A stretch of DNA of 64,000 nt, from the NCBI RefSeq assembly GCF_900215145.1, contig NZ_OBDO01000015.1, positions 1 to 64,000 of the forward strand, in the 5' to 3' direction. The stretch comes from Geodermatophilus sabuli. GTDB lineage: Bacteria > Actinomycetota > Actinomycetes > Mycobacteriales > Geodermatophilaceae. Each line of letters begins with the position of its first letter. The first letter of the stretch is position 1. Positions 24,377-33,719 of the stretch are shown here, piece by piece. Both the position numbers and the translations under genes were made by a program. Under the pieces are notes generated by a model. The model did no database searches and was not told the DNA's origin. It was given only the letters and a program-made list of their open reading frames with translations.

Positions 24377-25716
24377 CCACCGTGCACGAGCCGGCGCGCG
24401 AGACGCCGGTCCACGGCGAGTTCGACGTCGTCGTCATCGGCGGGGGCCCCGCCGGACTCACGGCCGCGGCCGCCGCGGCCCGCGCCGGACGCTCCACCAT
24501 CCTGCTGGAGCGCTACGGCTTCCTCGGCGGCGCCGGGACCATGGGCGGGCTGTCCACCTTCTGCGGCCTGCACGCCAAGGTGCACGGCGAGCACCGGCAG
24601 GTCATCCACGGCCTGGCCGACGAGCTGCTCGAGCGGCTCACCAAGCTCGACGGGCTCAACACCCCGCACCTGACCATCAACGACGGCATCCTCGCCCAGG
24701 CCTTCGACATCTCCAGCTACAAGCTGGCCGCCGACGAGCTGGTCGTCGACTCCGGGACGACGCTGCTGTTCCACGCGACCGCCGTCGGCGTGGTCATGGC
24801 CGATGACTCGACGATCGACGCCGTCCTCATCGAGACCAAGTCCGGGCGGGCCGCGGTCCGCGGGCGGGTGTTCGTCGACGCCTCCGGGGACGCCGACGTC
24901 GCCGCGTGGGCCGGGGTGCCGTTCGAGAAGGCGCCGCACCTGCTCTACCCGTCGTTGATGTTCCGCATCAACGCCGTCGACGTCGCCGCCGCCGGGGACG
25001 CGCCGTGGCGCACCGTGGAGCGGCTGATGAACGAGGCCGAGGCGGCCGGCACCCACCGCTTCCCCCGCAAGAAGCCGATCGTCCGGCCGCAGCGCAACCC
25101 GCTGGAGTGGCGGGCCAACCTCACCCAGCTGTCCAACCCCGACGGCACCGCCGTGGACGGCACCGACGTCGAGCAGCTCACCCACGGCGAGCTGCAGGGC
25201 CGCCGCCAGGCGTTCGAGGCGTTCGACTTCATCAAGCACCGGACGCCGGGGTTCGGGGACTCCTACATCGTCGACATCGCCCCGCAGATCGGGATCCGCG
25301 AGACCCGCCGGGTGTTCGGGGAGTACCGGCTCACCGAGGACGACGTCCTCGACTGCGCCGACTTCGACGACACGATCGGCGTCAACGGCTGGCCGGTCGA
25401 GGCGCACGTCGCGGGCACCGTGGAGTTCCGCTGGCAGCGCGGGGAGGACCCCCGCGGGTACAACCAGTTGCCCTACCGGATGGTCGTGCCGCAGCGCGTG
25501 GACAACCTCTTCGTCGCCGGCCGGTGCGCCTCGATGACCCAGGGCGGGCAGTCCTCGGCGCGGGTCACCGGGCCGTGCTTCGCGATGGGGGAGGCGGTCG
25601 GCACGGCCGCGGACCTGGCGATCGCCGGCGACCTCGCCGTCCGCGACGTGCCGGTGCCGGAGCTGCAGCGCCGCCTGGAGCTCGGCGGCGTCTTCCTCGG
25701 CCGCGGGGAGGTGTGA
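24373..25716 (+). CDS. FAD-dependent oxidoreductase (FAD_oxidored family), copy 2
   Basis: A 447-residue flavoprotein, close paralogue of 17065-18405 with the same motifs: VVVIGGGPAGLTAAAAAARAG, FVDASGDADVAAWAGVPFE, IGIRETRR and VAGRCASMTQGGQSSARVTGP. The shared blocks are nearly identical, while the central lid (residues about 200-220) differs, so the substrates may differ slightly. It is coupled on both sides: the ATG overlaps the partner-protein stop and the stop overlaps the dehydratase start. Confidence 0.87.
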   Translation: MTTVHEPARETPVHGEFDVVVIGGGPAGLTAAAAAARAGRSTILLERYGFLGGAGTMGGLSTFCGLHAKVHGEHRQVIHGLADELLERLTKLDGLNTPHLTINDGILAQAFDISSYKLAADELVVDSGTTLLFHATAVGVVMADDSTIDAVLIETKSGRAAVRGRVFVDASGDADVAAWAGVPFEKAPHLLYPSLMFRINAVDVAAAGDAPWRTVERLMNEAEAAGTHRFPRKKPIVRPQRNPLEWRANLTQLSNPDGTAVDGTDVEQLTHGELQGRRQAFEAFDFIKHRTPGFGDSYIVDIAPQIGIRETRRVFGEYRLTEDDVLDCADFDDTIGVNGWPVEAHVAGTVEFRWQRGEDPRGYNQLPYRMVVPQRVDNLFVAGRCASMTQGGQSSARVTGPCFAMGEAVGTAADLAIAGDLAVRDVPVPELQRRLELGGVFLGRGEV

Positions 25717-27386
25717 TGACCGGGCTGCGCAGCAACTTCCCGGCCGGCGGGACGCCGTGGGCGATGCGCCGGGCGCAGTGGACCGCGCTGGGCCTGTCCG
25801 ACGAGGACATGGACAAGCCCAAGATCGCGATCGTCAACAGCTCGTCGAAGCTGGCCAGCTGCTTCAGTCACCTCGACGACGTCGTGCCGCCGCTGATGGC
25901 GGCGATCCGGGCGGCCGGCGGCGTGCCGTTCGAGGTGCGGACCGCCGCGCCCAGCGACGCGATCACCAGCGCCGGCGCGCAGGGCCGGTACATCCTGCCC
26001 AGCCGGGACCTCATCGCCAGCGACATCGAGGTCGCCGTGGAGGGCGCCCAGCTCGACGGCATGGTCACCCTCGCCTCCTGCGACAAGACCACCCCCGGGC
26101 AGCTCATGGCCGCCGGCCGGCTGGACATCCCGACGATCGTCGTCGGCTGCGGCTACCAGCCCTCCGGCGTCTACCGCGGCGAGCACGTCGACTTCGAGGA
26201 CGTCTTCCTCTACGCCGGCCACGTCGCCACCGGCGCGATGACCGTCGAGGAGCTGGCCGAGATGGCCTCGGTCGCCGTCAGCGGTCCCGGCGTCTGCGCC
26301 GGCATGGGGACGGCCAACTCGATGCACATCGCCACCGAGGCCCTCGGCATGGCGATGCCCGGCAGCACGCCGGTGCTGGCGCTGAGCGACAAGATGTTCG
26401 CCGACGCCGAGCGGGCCGGGCGGCGCATCGTGGAGCTGGTCCGCGAGGACCTCCGGCCCCGCCAGATCCTGACCCCCGGCGCGTTCCGCAACGCGGTCAC
26501 CGCGGTGCTGGCCATCAGCGGCTCGGTCAACTGCGTCAAGCACCTGCAGGCGGTCGCCGTCGAGGCCGGCTGCGACGTCGACGTCATGGCGCTGTTCGAG
26601 GAGCTGGCGCCGCGGGTGCCGCTGCTCAGCGCGGTCAAGCCCAACGGCGACCGGCGCATCGACGAGTTCGAGGCCGCCGGGGGAGCGCAGGCGCTGCTGC
26701 ACCAGCTCCGCCCCCTGCTCGACCTCGACCAGCCCACGGTCGACGGCCGCACGATGGGCGAGGTCCTCGGCGGCGCGACGGTGGCCGACGCCGACGTCAT
26801 CCACCCGGTCGACGACCCCCTCGCCACACACCCCGGCATCACCGTCGTCCGCGGCTCGCTGGCCCCGGAGGGCGCGGTCGTCAAGCGCACCGTGGCCGAC
26901 GACGGGGTGCAACGGTTCTGCGGGCCGGCGAGGGTCTACACCTCCCGCGAGGAGGGCCTGGCCGGCATCCGCGGCGGCGAGGTGCGCCCCGGCGACGTCG
27001 TCGTCCTCAGCGGGCTGGGCCTGCGCGGCTCCCCGGGCATGGCGCTGACGTCGGCGTTCGTGTTCGCCCTCGACGGCGCCGGCCTCGGCGACTCCGTGGT
27101 CGTGGTGACCGACGGGCAGATGTCCGGGCTGGTCAACAAGGGCCTGGTCGTCGCCGAGGTCAGCCCCGAGGGCGCCGTGGGCGGGCCGCTCGGCCTGGTC
27201 CGCGACGGCGACTCGATCTCGGTGGACGTCGACGCGCGCATCCTCGACCTCGAGGTGCCCGCCGAGGAGCTGGAGCGGCGCCGCGCCGAGCTGCCGCCGC
27301 TGCCGGCCCCGCGTGGCTGCGGCTGGCTGGACGTCTACGCGCGGACGGTGTCCCCGCTCGCCCGCGGCGCCACGCTCGGCGGCTGA
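25716..27386 (+). CDS. IlvD/Edd-family dehydratase, copy 2
   Basis: A 556-residue iron-sulfur dehydratase paralogous to 18402-20108. Cys ligands are in LASCDKTTPGQL, VVGCGYQPSG and GPGVCAGMGTANSMHIATEALG; the catalytic Ser is in VVTDGQMSGLVNKG. In the third conserved motif copy 2 has Ile-Ala-Thr where copy 1 has Met-Ala-Cys. It closes the copy-2 transcript, and its 3' end overlaps the convergent MFS gene by 52 bases. Confidence 0.87.
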   Translation: MTGLRSNFPAGGTPWAMRRAQWTALGLSDEDMDKPKIAIVNSSSKLASCFSHLDDVVPPLMAAIRAAGGVPFEVRTAAPSDAITSAGAQGRYILPSRDLIASDIEVAVEGAQLDGMVTLASCDKTTPGQLMAAGRLDIPTIVVGCGYQPSGVYRGEHVDFEDVFLYAGHVATGAMTVEELAEMASVAVSGPGVCAGMGTANSMHIATEALGMAMPGSTPVLALSDKMFADAERAGRRIVELVREDLRPRQILTPGAFRNAVTAVLAISGSVNCVKHLQAVAVEAGCDVDVMALFEELAPRVPLLSAVKPNGDRRIDEFEAAGGAQALLHQLRPLLDLDQPTVDGRTMGEVLGGATVADADVIHPVDDPLATHPGITVVRGSLAPEGAVVKRTVADDGVQRFCGPARVYTSREEGLAGIRGGEVRPGDVVVLSGLGLRGSPGMALTSAFVFALDGAGLGDSVVVVTDGQMSGLVNKGLVVAEVSPEGAVGGPLGLVRDGDSISVDVDARILDLEVPAEELERRRAELPPLPAPRGCGWLDVYARTVSPLARGATLGG

Positions 27387-28822
27387 GCCGGCGACCGGCC
27401 GGCGAGGAACCACACGACCAGCGCCGCGAGCACACAGGTGGCGCTGCCGATGACACCGATGACCGTGTACGCGACGCCGGCCGGCAGCTCCCCGCCGGCC
27501 GGCGTCGCGACCGCCAGGACCGTCGCGGTCGAGGCGCTGCCGACCGCGAACCCCGCGTAGCGCAGCACCTGGTTCAGCGCCATGGCGCTGCCGGTCTCCC
27601 GGGGCGGGACGGCGGACACGACCAGCCCCGCGGCCGCGGCGAACACGGTGCTCACCCCCAGCCCGGCGACCGCGGTGACGACGAGCAGCACCCACAGCTC
27701 GCTGCGGTACGCGGCGAACAGGCCCTGGGCGGCGGCCATCAGCAGCGCGCCGACCACCAGCACCACCCGGGGGCGCACGCGCTCGCCCAGCCGGCGGGAC
27801 AGCGGGCCGGCGAGCATGCCGGCCAGGGAGAACGGCAGCAGCAGCAGCCCGGCGACCAGCCCGGAGGCGCCGAAGCCGTAGCCGCTGTCCGCGGGCGTCT
27901 GGGCGAGGATCGGCACCGAGCCGAGCATCAGGTAGTTGGCCAGGCTGACCAGCAGCACGGAGGCGTGCCCGGACGCGGGAAGGCGCCCGCGGGCCAGCCG
28001 CAGGTCGATCAGCGGGGCGCGGGTCCGCAGCGCCAGGGCGGCCCAGGCGGCCAGCAGGACGAGCGCGGCGGAGCCCAGCAGCAGCACCCGGCCCGACGTC
28101 CAGCCCCAGCCCTCACCCTCGCTGAGGGTCACCAGCGCACCGGCCAGGCCCGCGCCGAGCAGCAGCGCGCCGGGCAGGTCGAACCGGCGCGGCGGGGCGG
28201 CCGACGCCGGCGGCAGCACGAGGGCGGCGGCGGCGAGCGCACCGGCGCAGACTGCCGTCGCCGTCCAGAACGCGGCCGTCGCCCCGGCGTAGGTGGTGAT
28301 CGCCCCGGCGATCGGGTAGCCGAGCCCCACACCGGAGACGACGGTGATCGACAGGGCGGCGATGGTGCGGCGCGAGCGGTCCGGCGGCAGCGCCTCGCGG
28401 GCCGTGGCGATCAGCAGCGGCATCAGGCCCAGGCCGAAGCCCTGCAGCCCGCGCCCGGCCAGGAACCAGCCCAGCGTCAGCGGCAGCGCGGTGAGGACAC
28501 CGCCGAGCACGACCAGGGTCAGGGCGGTGAGCGCGACGGCCCGGCGGTGCGACCCGTCGCCGAGCCGGCCGAGGACCGGCGTGGCGACCGCGCCGACCAG
28601 CAGCGGCATCGTCAGCGACCACTGGGCCACGTGCAGCGGCACGTCGTACAGGTCGGCGACGGCCGGGATGAGGGGCGCCCCGACGCTGCTGGTCACCGCC
28701 ACCACGGTGGCGACGAGGACCAGGACGGGGACCAGGACCCGCGACGGGGCCCGCCCGGTCGGCCCCGGACGCGCCGGCGCCGGCGACCCGGTCGGGGGGA
28801 CCGGGTCGCCGGCGGGTGTCAC
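27335..28822 (-). CDS. MFS transporter, drug:H+ antiporter-like
   Basis: About 495 residues with 13-14 hydrophobic segments, in the style of DHA2 (14-TM) exporters. The loop 2-3 signature is GRLGDGSHRRAV and a motif C-like region is SGVGLGYPIAGAI. The GTG at 28822 is chosen to sit just after the formaldehyde dehydrogenase stop (28837), but no ribosome site is visible and the N-terminal 40 residues are Pro-rich, so the start may be further in. Same strand as the dehydrogenase genes, so it may export a toxic intermediate; that is inference. Confidence 0.82.
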   Translation of the reverse strand: MTPAGDPVPPTGSPAPARPGPTGRAPSRVLVPVLVLVATVVAVTSSVGAPLIPAVADLYDVPLHVAQWSLTMPLLVGAVATPVLGRLGDGSHRRAVALTALTLVVLGGVLTALPLTLGWFLAGRGLQGFGLGLMPLLIATAREALPPDRSRRTIAALSITVVSGVGLGYPIAGAITTYAGATAAFWTATAVCAGALAAAALVLPPASAAPPRRFDLPGALLLGAGLAGALVTLSEGEGWGWTSGRVLLLGSAALVLLAAWAALALRTRAPLIDLRLARGRLPASGHASVLLVSLANYLMLGSVPILAQTPADSGYGFGASGLVAGLLLLPFSLAGMLAGPLSRRLGERVRPRVVLVVGALLMAAAQGLFAAYRSELWVLLVVTAVAGLGVSTVFAAAAGLVVSAVPPRETGSAMALNQVLRYAGFAVGSASTATVLAVATPAGGELPAGVAYTVIGVIGSATCVLAALVVWFLAGRSPAQPPSVAPRASGDTVRA

Positions 28823-28836
28823 GGGGGAGGCGCCGG

Positions 28837-30063
28837 TCAGGCGGCGGCCTTGCCGGTGACGTTGTGCGGGTCGATGACGTACTTCTTGGCGACGCCGGAG
28901 TCGAACTCGGCGTAGCCGCGCGGGGCGTCGTCGAGGCCGATGACGGTGGCGTTGACCGCCTTCGCGATCTGCACCTTGTCGTGCAGGATCGCCATCATCA
29001 GCTGCCGGTTGTAGCGCATCACCGGGCACTGGCCGGTGGTGAACGACAGCGACTTGGCCCAGCCGGTGCCCAGCGAGATCGACAGCGCGCCCACCTTGGC
29101 CGCCTCGTCGATGCCGCCCGGGTCGCCGGTCACGTAGAGGCCGGGGATGCCCAGCGCGCCACCGGCCGCGGTGACCTCCATGAGGGAGTTGAGCACCGTC
29201 GCCGGCGCCTCCTTCTGAGCGCCGGAGCCGTGGCCGCGGGCCTCGAAGCCGACCGCGTCCACGCCGCAGTCGACCTCGGGGACGCCGAGGATCTGCTCGA
29301 TCTGGTCCTTCGGGTCGCCCTTGGAGACGTCGACGGTCTCGCAGCCGAAGGCGCGGGCGGCGGCCAGCCGGTCCTCGTTGAGGTCACCGACGATGACGAC
29401 CGCGGCGCCGAGCAGCTGCGCGGAGACCGCGGCGGCCAGGCCGACGGGGCCGGCGCCGGCGACGTAGACGGTGGAGCCGGTGGTGACGCCGGCGGTGTAG
29501 GCGCCGTGGTACCCGGTCGGGAAGATGTCCGACAGCATGGTCAGGTCGAGGACCTTCTCGATGGCCTGGTCGCGGTCGGGGAAGCGGAGCAGGTTCCAGT
29601 CCGCGTAGGGGACCATCACGTACTCGGCCTGGCCGCCCTGCCAGCCGCCCATGTCGACGTAGCCGTACGCCGAGCCGGGGCGGTCGGGGTTGACGTTCAG
29701 GCAGATGCCGGTCTTGCCCTCCTTGCAGTTGCGGCAGCGGCCGCAGGAGATGTTGAACGGTACCGAGCAGACGTCCCCGGTCGTGATGAACTCCACGCCC
29801 GGGCCGGTCTCGACGACCTCGCCGAGGATCTCGTGGCCGAGGACCAGCCCGTGCGGGGCGGTGGTGCGGCCGCGGACCATGTGCTGGTCGCTGCCGCAGA
29901 TGTTGGTGGTGAGCACCTTGAGGATGGCGCCGTGGGGTACCTGGCGGCCCACGTTGTCCGGGTGCACGCCCGGGCCGTCCTTGAGCACGAGCTCGGGGTA
30001 GTCCAGGTCGGTGATCTCCACCTTGCCCGGACCCTGGTAGGTCACGCCGCGGTTGTTCGCCAT
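28837..30063 (-). CDS. fdhA: Glutathione-independent formaldehyde dehydrogenase (zinc ADH family)
   Basis: A 408-residue zinc-dependent dehydrogenase. The catalytic zinc site is NICGSDQHMVRGR with LGHEILGEVV, the structural zinc site CGRCRNCKEGKTGIC, and the NAD site VAGAGPVGLAAA. Length, the start (NNRGVTYQGPGKVEI) and the end (VIDPHNVTGK) match the Pseudomonas-type enzyme that oxidises formaldehyde by a dismutase/dehydrogenase mechanism without glutathione. ATG follows GAGGAGAG. Formaldehyde would come from demethylation of methoxyaromatics by the Rieske oxygenase encoded at 38531; the pairing is inferred. Confidence 0.85.
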   Translation of the reverse strand: MANNRGVTYQGPGKVEITDLDYPELVLKDGPGVHPDNVGRQVPHGAILKVLTTNICGSDQHMVRGRTTAPHGLVLGHEILGEVVETGPGVEFITTGDVCSVPFNISCGRCRNCKEGKTGICLNVNPDRPGSAYGYVDMGGWQGGQAEYVMVPYADWNLLRFPDRDQAIEKVLDLTMLSDIFPTGYHGAYTAGVTTGSTVYVAGAGPVGLAAAVSAQLLGAAVVIVGDLNEDRLAAARAFGCETVDVSKGDPKDQIEQILGVPEVDCGVDAVGFEARGHGSGAQKEAPATVLNSLMEVTAAGGALGIPGLYVTGDPGGIDEAAKVGALSISLGTGWAKSLSFTTGQCPVMRYNRQLMMAILHDKVQIAKAVNATVIGLDDAPRGYAEFDSGVAKKYVIDPHNVTGKAAA

Positions 30064-30189
30064 GTGGTCGCTCTCCTCGTCGTCGAGTGGACGCCGGCAC
30101 GCTCGCGGCTGCCGGCGGGACGGTCAACTGGTGCTTCCCGGAGGCGGGAGGACGGTGTGCCCGCCCTCCCGCCCCGGTCGGGTCCTGCG

Positions 30190-31653
30190 TCAGGCGGGGA
30201 AGCCCACCGAGTGGGTGTCCATGAACTCCCGGAGCCCCTCGATGCCCATCTCCCGGCCCATGCCGCTGTGGTTGAACCCGCCGAACGGCGCCCGCTCGTC
30301 GAGGTGGGCGGCACCGTGGGCGTTGACGAAGGTGTAGCCGGTGCGCAGCCGCGCCGCGACCGCTGCGGCGCGGTCCAGGTCGGCGGTCCACACCGACGAG
30401 CACAGCCCCGACCAGGTGTCGTTGGCCCGCGCCACGGCGTCGTCCTCGTCGTCGAAGGGCAGGACCGGCAGGGTCGGGCCGAACTGCTCCTCGACGACGA
30501 CGCGGGCGTCGTCGGCCGGGTCCAGCACCAGCGAGGGCCGCAGGAAGTTGCCGACGGAGATGTCGGCGCCCTCGGCCGCCTCGCCGAACTCGCGGACCTC
30601 GGCGCCGGACTCGCGGGCCTGCGCGAGCAGCTCCTGCACGTACTCCTTCTGCCGGGCCTGGTGCAGCGGGCCCATGGTCACGTTCTCGTCGAGACCGTGG
30701 CCGAGCCGCTGGGCGGCGAGCAGGCCCGAGAGGCCCTCGACGACCTCGTCGTAGCGGGAGCGGTGCACGTACAGCCGCTTGGTGGCCATGCAGATCTGGC
30801 CGGTCGAGTCGAACGTGCCCGTGTACAGCCGCTGCATCGCGTCACCGGAGAGGTCGGCGTCGGCGAGGACCAGCGCGGGGTCGTTGCCGCCGAGCTCCAG
30901 CGCCACGCGGGTCAGCGACTGGGCGGCCATCGACATGATCCGCTTGCCGCCACCGGGGCTGCCGGTGAAGCAGACGTGCTTGACCCGGTCGTCGGAGACG
31001 AGGGCCGCGCCGATCTCGGCGTCGGCGCCGGTGACGACGTTCAGCACGCCCGGCGGCAGCAGCTCGGCGACCTGCTGCACGGTGCGGGTGGTGGCCAGCG
31101 GGGTGCTGGGCGGCGGCTTCACCACGACGGTGTTGCCGGCGAGCAGCGCGTAGGGGAGCGAGGCGGCGAGGATCGCCAGCGGCCAGTTGAACGGCACGAT
31201 GACCGTGACCACGCCCAGCGGCAGGTAGCCGATCGTCGTCCGGTACGGCGGCGCGGGCAGGGTGGTCGTCTGCTCGACCTGGTCGGCGAGCTGGGCGGCC
31301 AGGCCGAAGCGGTGGGCGAACACGATGGAGTCGATGAACGACTCCATGCGGATCTTGCCGTTCTCGCGGGTGAGGATCTCGGCCGTCGCGTGCCGGTCGG
31401 CCTCCAGCGGCGCCAGGGCCGCGGTGATCAGCTCGGCGCGCTCCTGCGGGCTGCGGGCGGCCCAGGTGGGGAAGGCGCGGTCGGCGGCGGCGACGGCCTC
31501 CTCCGCCTGCTTGGCGCTGGCGGCCGCGGCGTAGCCGACGACCGACCGGCCGTCGGCCGGGTCGACCACCTGCAGGTGGTCGTCGGTGCTGCGGGTCTCA
31601 CCGGCGATGAACAGCTCGGTGCGGATCTCCGGCAGCTGGTCCAGGGACACCAT
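30190..31653 (-). CDS. NAD(P)-dependent aldehyde dehydrogenase
   Basis: A 487-residue aldehyde dehydrogenase. The cofactor loop is FTGSPGGGKRI, the general base Glu lies in VALELGGNDPA, and the catalytic Cys in STGQICMATKRLYV. The C-terminal PFGGFNHSGMGREMGIEGLREF is standard. Its substrate is likely an aromatic aldehyde such as benzaldehyde or vanillin, because the gene is divergent from a benzoylformate-decarboxylase-like gene that would produce one. ATG after GAGGAAG; a GTG three bases downstream would serve equally. Confidence 0.88.
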   Translation of the reverse strand: MVSLDQLPEIRTELFIAGETRSTDDHLQVVDPADGRSVVGYAAAASAKQAEEAVAAADRAFPTWAARSPQERAELITAALAPLEADRHATAEILTRENGKIRMESFIDSIVFAHRFGLAAQLADQVEQTTTLPAPPYRTTIGYLPLGVVTVIVPFNWPLAILAASLPYALLAGNTVVVKPPPSTPLATTRTVQQVAELLPPGVLNVVTGADAEIGAALVSDDRVKHVCFTGSPGGGKRIMSMAAQSLTRVALELGGNDPALVLADADLSGDAMQRLYTGTFDSTGQICMATKRLYVHRSRYDEVVEGLSGLLAAQRLGHGLDENVTMGPLHQARQKEYVQELLAQARESGAEVREFGEAAEGADISVGNFLRPSLVLDPADDARVVVEEQFGPTLPVLPFDDEDDAVARANDTWSGLCSSVWTADLDRAAAVAARLRTGYTFVNAHGAAHLDERAPFGGFNHSGMGREMGIEGLREFMDTHSVGFPA

Positions 31654-31885
31654 TCGGTCTGCTTCCTCAGGGTCGGGACAGGGGCCGCCCGGGGGCGGCC
31701 CGCGGGCGTGTGCCCGCCGTCACGGTAGGCCCGGAGGTCCCGAGGTGCCCCGGCCATCCGACCGGACCGGGTCCGGCGGATCCGGAGGGGCCGCCCGCGA
31801 CATCCGACGTAGGCGGAAGCCGGCGCGGGGCGGGGTCTAGCCTGCGCGGGCACCGGCCTGCGACCACCGCCTCCAGGAGGACGAC

Positions 31886-33487
31886 GTGCCCACCGTGCGC
31901 GAGACCACCTACGACCTGCTCCGGACCTGGGGCCTGACCACCGTGTTCGGCAACCCGGGGTCCAACGAGCTGCCCTTCCTCGACGGGTTCCCCGACGACT
32001 TCCGCTACGTGCTGGGCCTGCACGAGGGCGCGGTGCTCGCCATGGCCGACGGGTACGCCCAGGTCACCGGCCGCCCGGCGCTGGTGAACCTGCACTCCGC
32101 CGCCGGCCTGGGCAACGCCATGGGCAACCTGGCCAACGCCAGGGCCTGCGGGACGCCGCTGGTGGTGACCGCCGGCCAGCAGGCCCGCCCGATGGTGGGC
32201 CTGGGCTCGATGCTCGGCGAGCCGGGCATGACCCGCGTGCCCGAGCCGCAGGTCAAGTGGTCGTTCGAGCCGGCCCGCGCCCAGGACGTCCCGCGGGCGC
32301 TGTCGGAGGCCTTCCACCTGGCCACGCTGCCGCCGACCGGTCCGGTCTTCGTCTCCCTCCCGCTCGACGACTGGGCCCAGCCGGTGGACCCCGACGAGGT
32401 CGCCCACCTGGCCGGCCGCCGGGTGCGCCGGGCCGGCGGCCTGGACGAGGAGCTGCTGGCGGAGCTGGCCGGCCGGCTGGCCGGCGCCCGCAACCCGGTG
32501 CTGGTCGTGGGCCCCGAGGTCGACGACGAGCGCACCTTCCCCCGGGTGGTGGCGCTGGCGGAGCGGCTGCAGGCGCCCGTGTGGACGGCCCCCTCGGCGC
32601 CGCGGTGCCCCTTTCCGACCCGCCACCCACTGTGGCAGGGCCTGCTGCCGCCGAGCATCGCCGGCGTCGCCGGCCACCTGGACGGTGCCGACCTGGTCCT
32701 CGTGCTCGGCGCGCCGGTCTTCCGGTACCACGTCTACGTGCCCGGCCCCTGGCTGCCCGAGGGTGCCGAGCTGGTCGCCGTCGGCAGCGACCCGGGCACG
32801 GCCGCCCGCGCCGCGTTCGGCGACGCGGTCGTCGCCGACGTCGCCACCGTGGCCGGCCAGCTGCTGACCGCGCTGGCCGACCTGCCGCCGCGGCCGGAGC
32901 GGCCCGCGCCGGAGCGGGCGGTCGCGGCCGAGCCGGGTGCGGCGCCGTTCACCGCGGACGCCGTGCTGGGCCTGCTCGCCCGGTCGGTGCCCGCGCACAC
33001 CCGGTTCGTCAACGAGTCGACCGCGAACACGGCGCAGTTCTGGTCGCACCTGGACCTCGCCGGCCCGCGCGGGCTGCTCTTCCCGGCCGCCGGCGGCCTG
33101 GGCTTCGGCGTGCCCGCGGCGGTGGGTGCCGCGCTGGCCGACCCCGCTCGCCCGGTGGTCGCCGTCCTCGGCGACGGCGCGTTCCAGTACGGCGTCCAGG
33201 CGGTCTGGACGGCGGTGCAGCACCAGCTGCCGGTGACCTTCGTCGTCCTGCGCAACGGCGTCTACGGGGCGCTCACCTCGTTCGTGGGGCAGCTGGGCGT
33301 GTCGGGGGTCCCCGGGCTGGAGCTCCCCGGCCTGGACGCGGTGACCATCGCGCAGGGCTACGGCGTGCCCGCCCGCGCGGTCGGCTCCGCCGAGGAGCTG
33401 ACCGAGGAGCTCGCCGCCGTCGGCAAGACGGAGGGGCCGCGCCTGCTCGAGGTCCCGATCACCGCCGAGACCCGCCGGCTCGGCTGA
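31886..33487 (+). CDS. ThDP-dependent decarboxylase, benzoylformate decarboxylase-like
   Basis: A 533-residue ThDP enzyme. GNPGSNELPFL near residues 22-32, the cofactor-activating Glu in GLHEGAVLAMADGYA and the His in LVNLHSAAGLGNAMGN match benzoylformate decarboxylase (MdlC). The ThDP/Mg motif starts GDGAFQYGVQAVWTAVQH and ends at LRNGVYGAL. It would turn a 2-oxo aryl acid into aldehyde and CO2, which the adjoining aldehyde dehydrogenase could oxidise. GTG start with AGGAGG five bases upstream. A strong hairpin follows the stop. Confidence 0.85.
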   Translation: MPTVRETTYDLLRTWGLTTVFGNPGSNELPFLDGFPDDFRYVLGLHEGAVLAMADGYAQVTGRPALVNLHSAAGLGNAMGNLANARACGTPLVVTAGQQARPMVGLGSMLGEPGMTRVPEPQVKWSFEPARAQDVPRALSEAFHLATLPPTGPVFVSLPLDDWAQPVDPDEVAHLAGRRVRRAGGLDEELLAELAGRLAGARNPVLVVGPEVDDERTFPRVVALAERLQAPVWTAPSAPRCPFPTRHPLWQGLLPPSIAGVAGHLDGADLVLVLGAPVFRYHVYVPGPWLPEGAELVAVGSDPGTAARAAFGDAVVADVATVAGQLLTALADLPPRPERPAPERAVAAEPGAAPFTADAVLGLLARSVPAHTRFVNESTANTAQFWSHLDLAGPRGLLFPAAGGLGFGVPAAVGAALADPARPVVAVLGDGAFQYGVQAVWTAVQHQLPVTFVVLRNGVYGALTSFVGQLGVSGVPGLELPGLDAVTIAQGYGVPARAVGSAEELTEELAAVGKTEGPRLLEVPITAETRRLG

Positions 33488-33488
33488 T

Positions 33489-33529
33489 CCCCCGGAGGGG
33501 CGGGGCGGCCGGCCCTGCCCCTCCGGGGG
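33489..33529 (+). terminator. Strong GC hairpin after the decarboxylase gene
   Basis: A perfect 13-pair stem, CCCCCGGAGGGGC with GCCCCTCCGGGGG, starts two bases after the stop codon and has a 15-base loop. There is no U-run, which is usual for terminators in high-GC actinobacteria. Confidence 0.7.
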
Positions 33530-33562
33530 CGTCGACCCTGGTCAGCGGAGCGGGTGGGACGG

Positions 33563-33590
33563 ATGACGTAGTCGGCGTCGCCGGGGCGAC
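33563..33590. promoter_or_regulatory. Candidate regulator site upstream of the MHS transporter
   Basis: 33563-33571 reads ATGACGTAG, followed by TCG; the same ATGACGTAG(T/C)CG occurs at 37529-37540 upstream of the meta-cleavage cluster. Just after it, 33577-33590 is a perfect palindrome GTCGCC-GG-GGCGAC. The two ATGACGTAG copies flank the transporter and two-component genes, so they could be targets of that response regulator. This rests on pattern only. Confidence 0.35.
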
Positions 33591-33719
33591 GTCCGGGAAG
33601 CGGGTCGAGCGCCTCACGACTTCGCTGTCAAGACGGGTTTCCATCTTCTGGAGCGTGTAACCGCGGTCACCTGCGGTACCACCACCCTGCCCAGCGGCGT
33701 CCAGAGGAGAACTCCCCCC

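Noticed and set aside
31886..33487. Acetolactate synthase for the ThDP gene
   Set aside because: The active-site pattern (GNPGSNELPFL, LVNLHSAAGLGNAMGN) fits benzoylformate decarboxylase better, and no small subunit gene follows.
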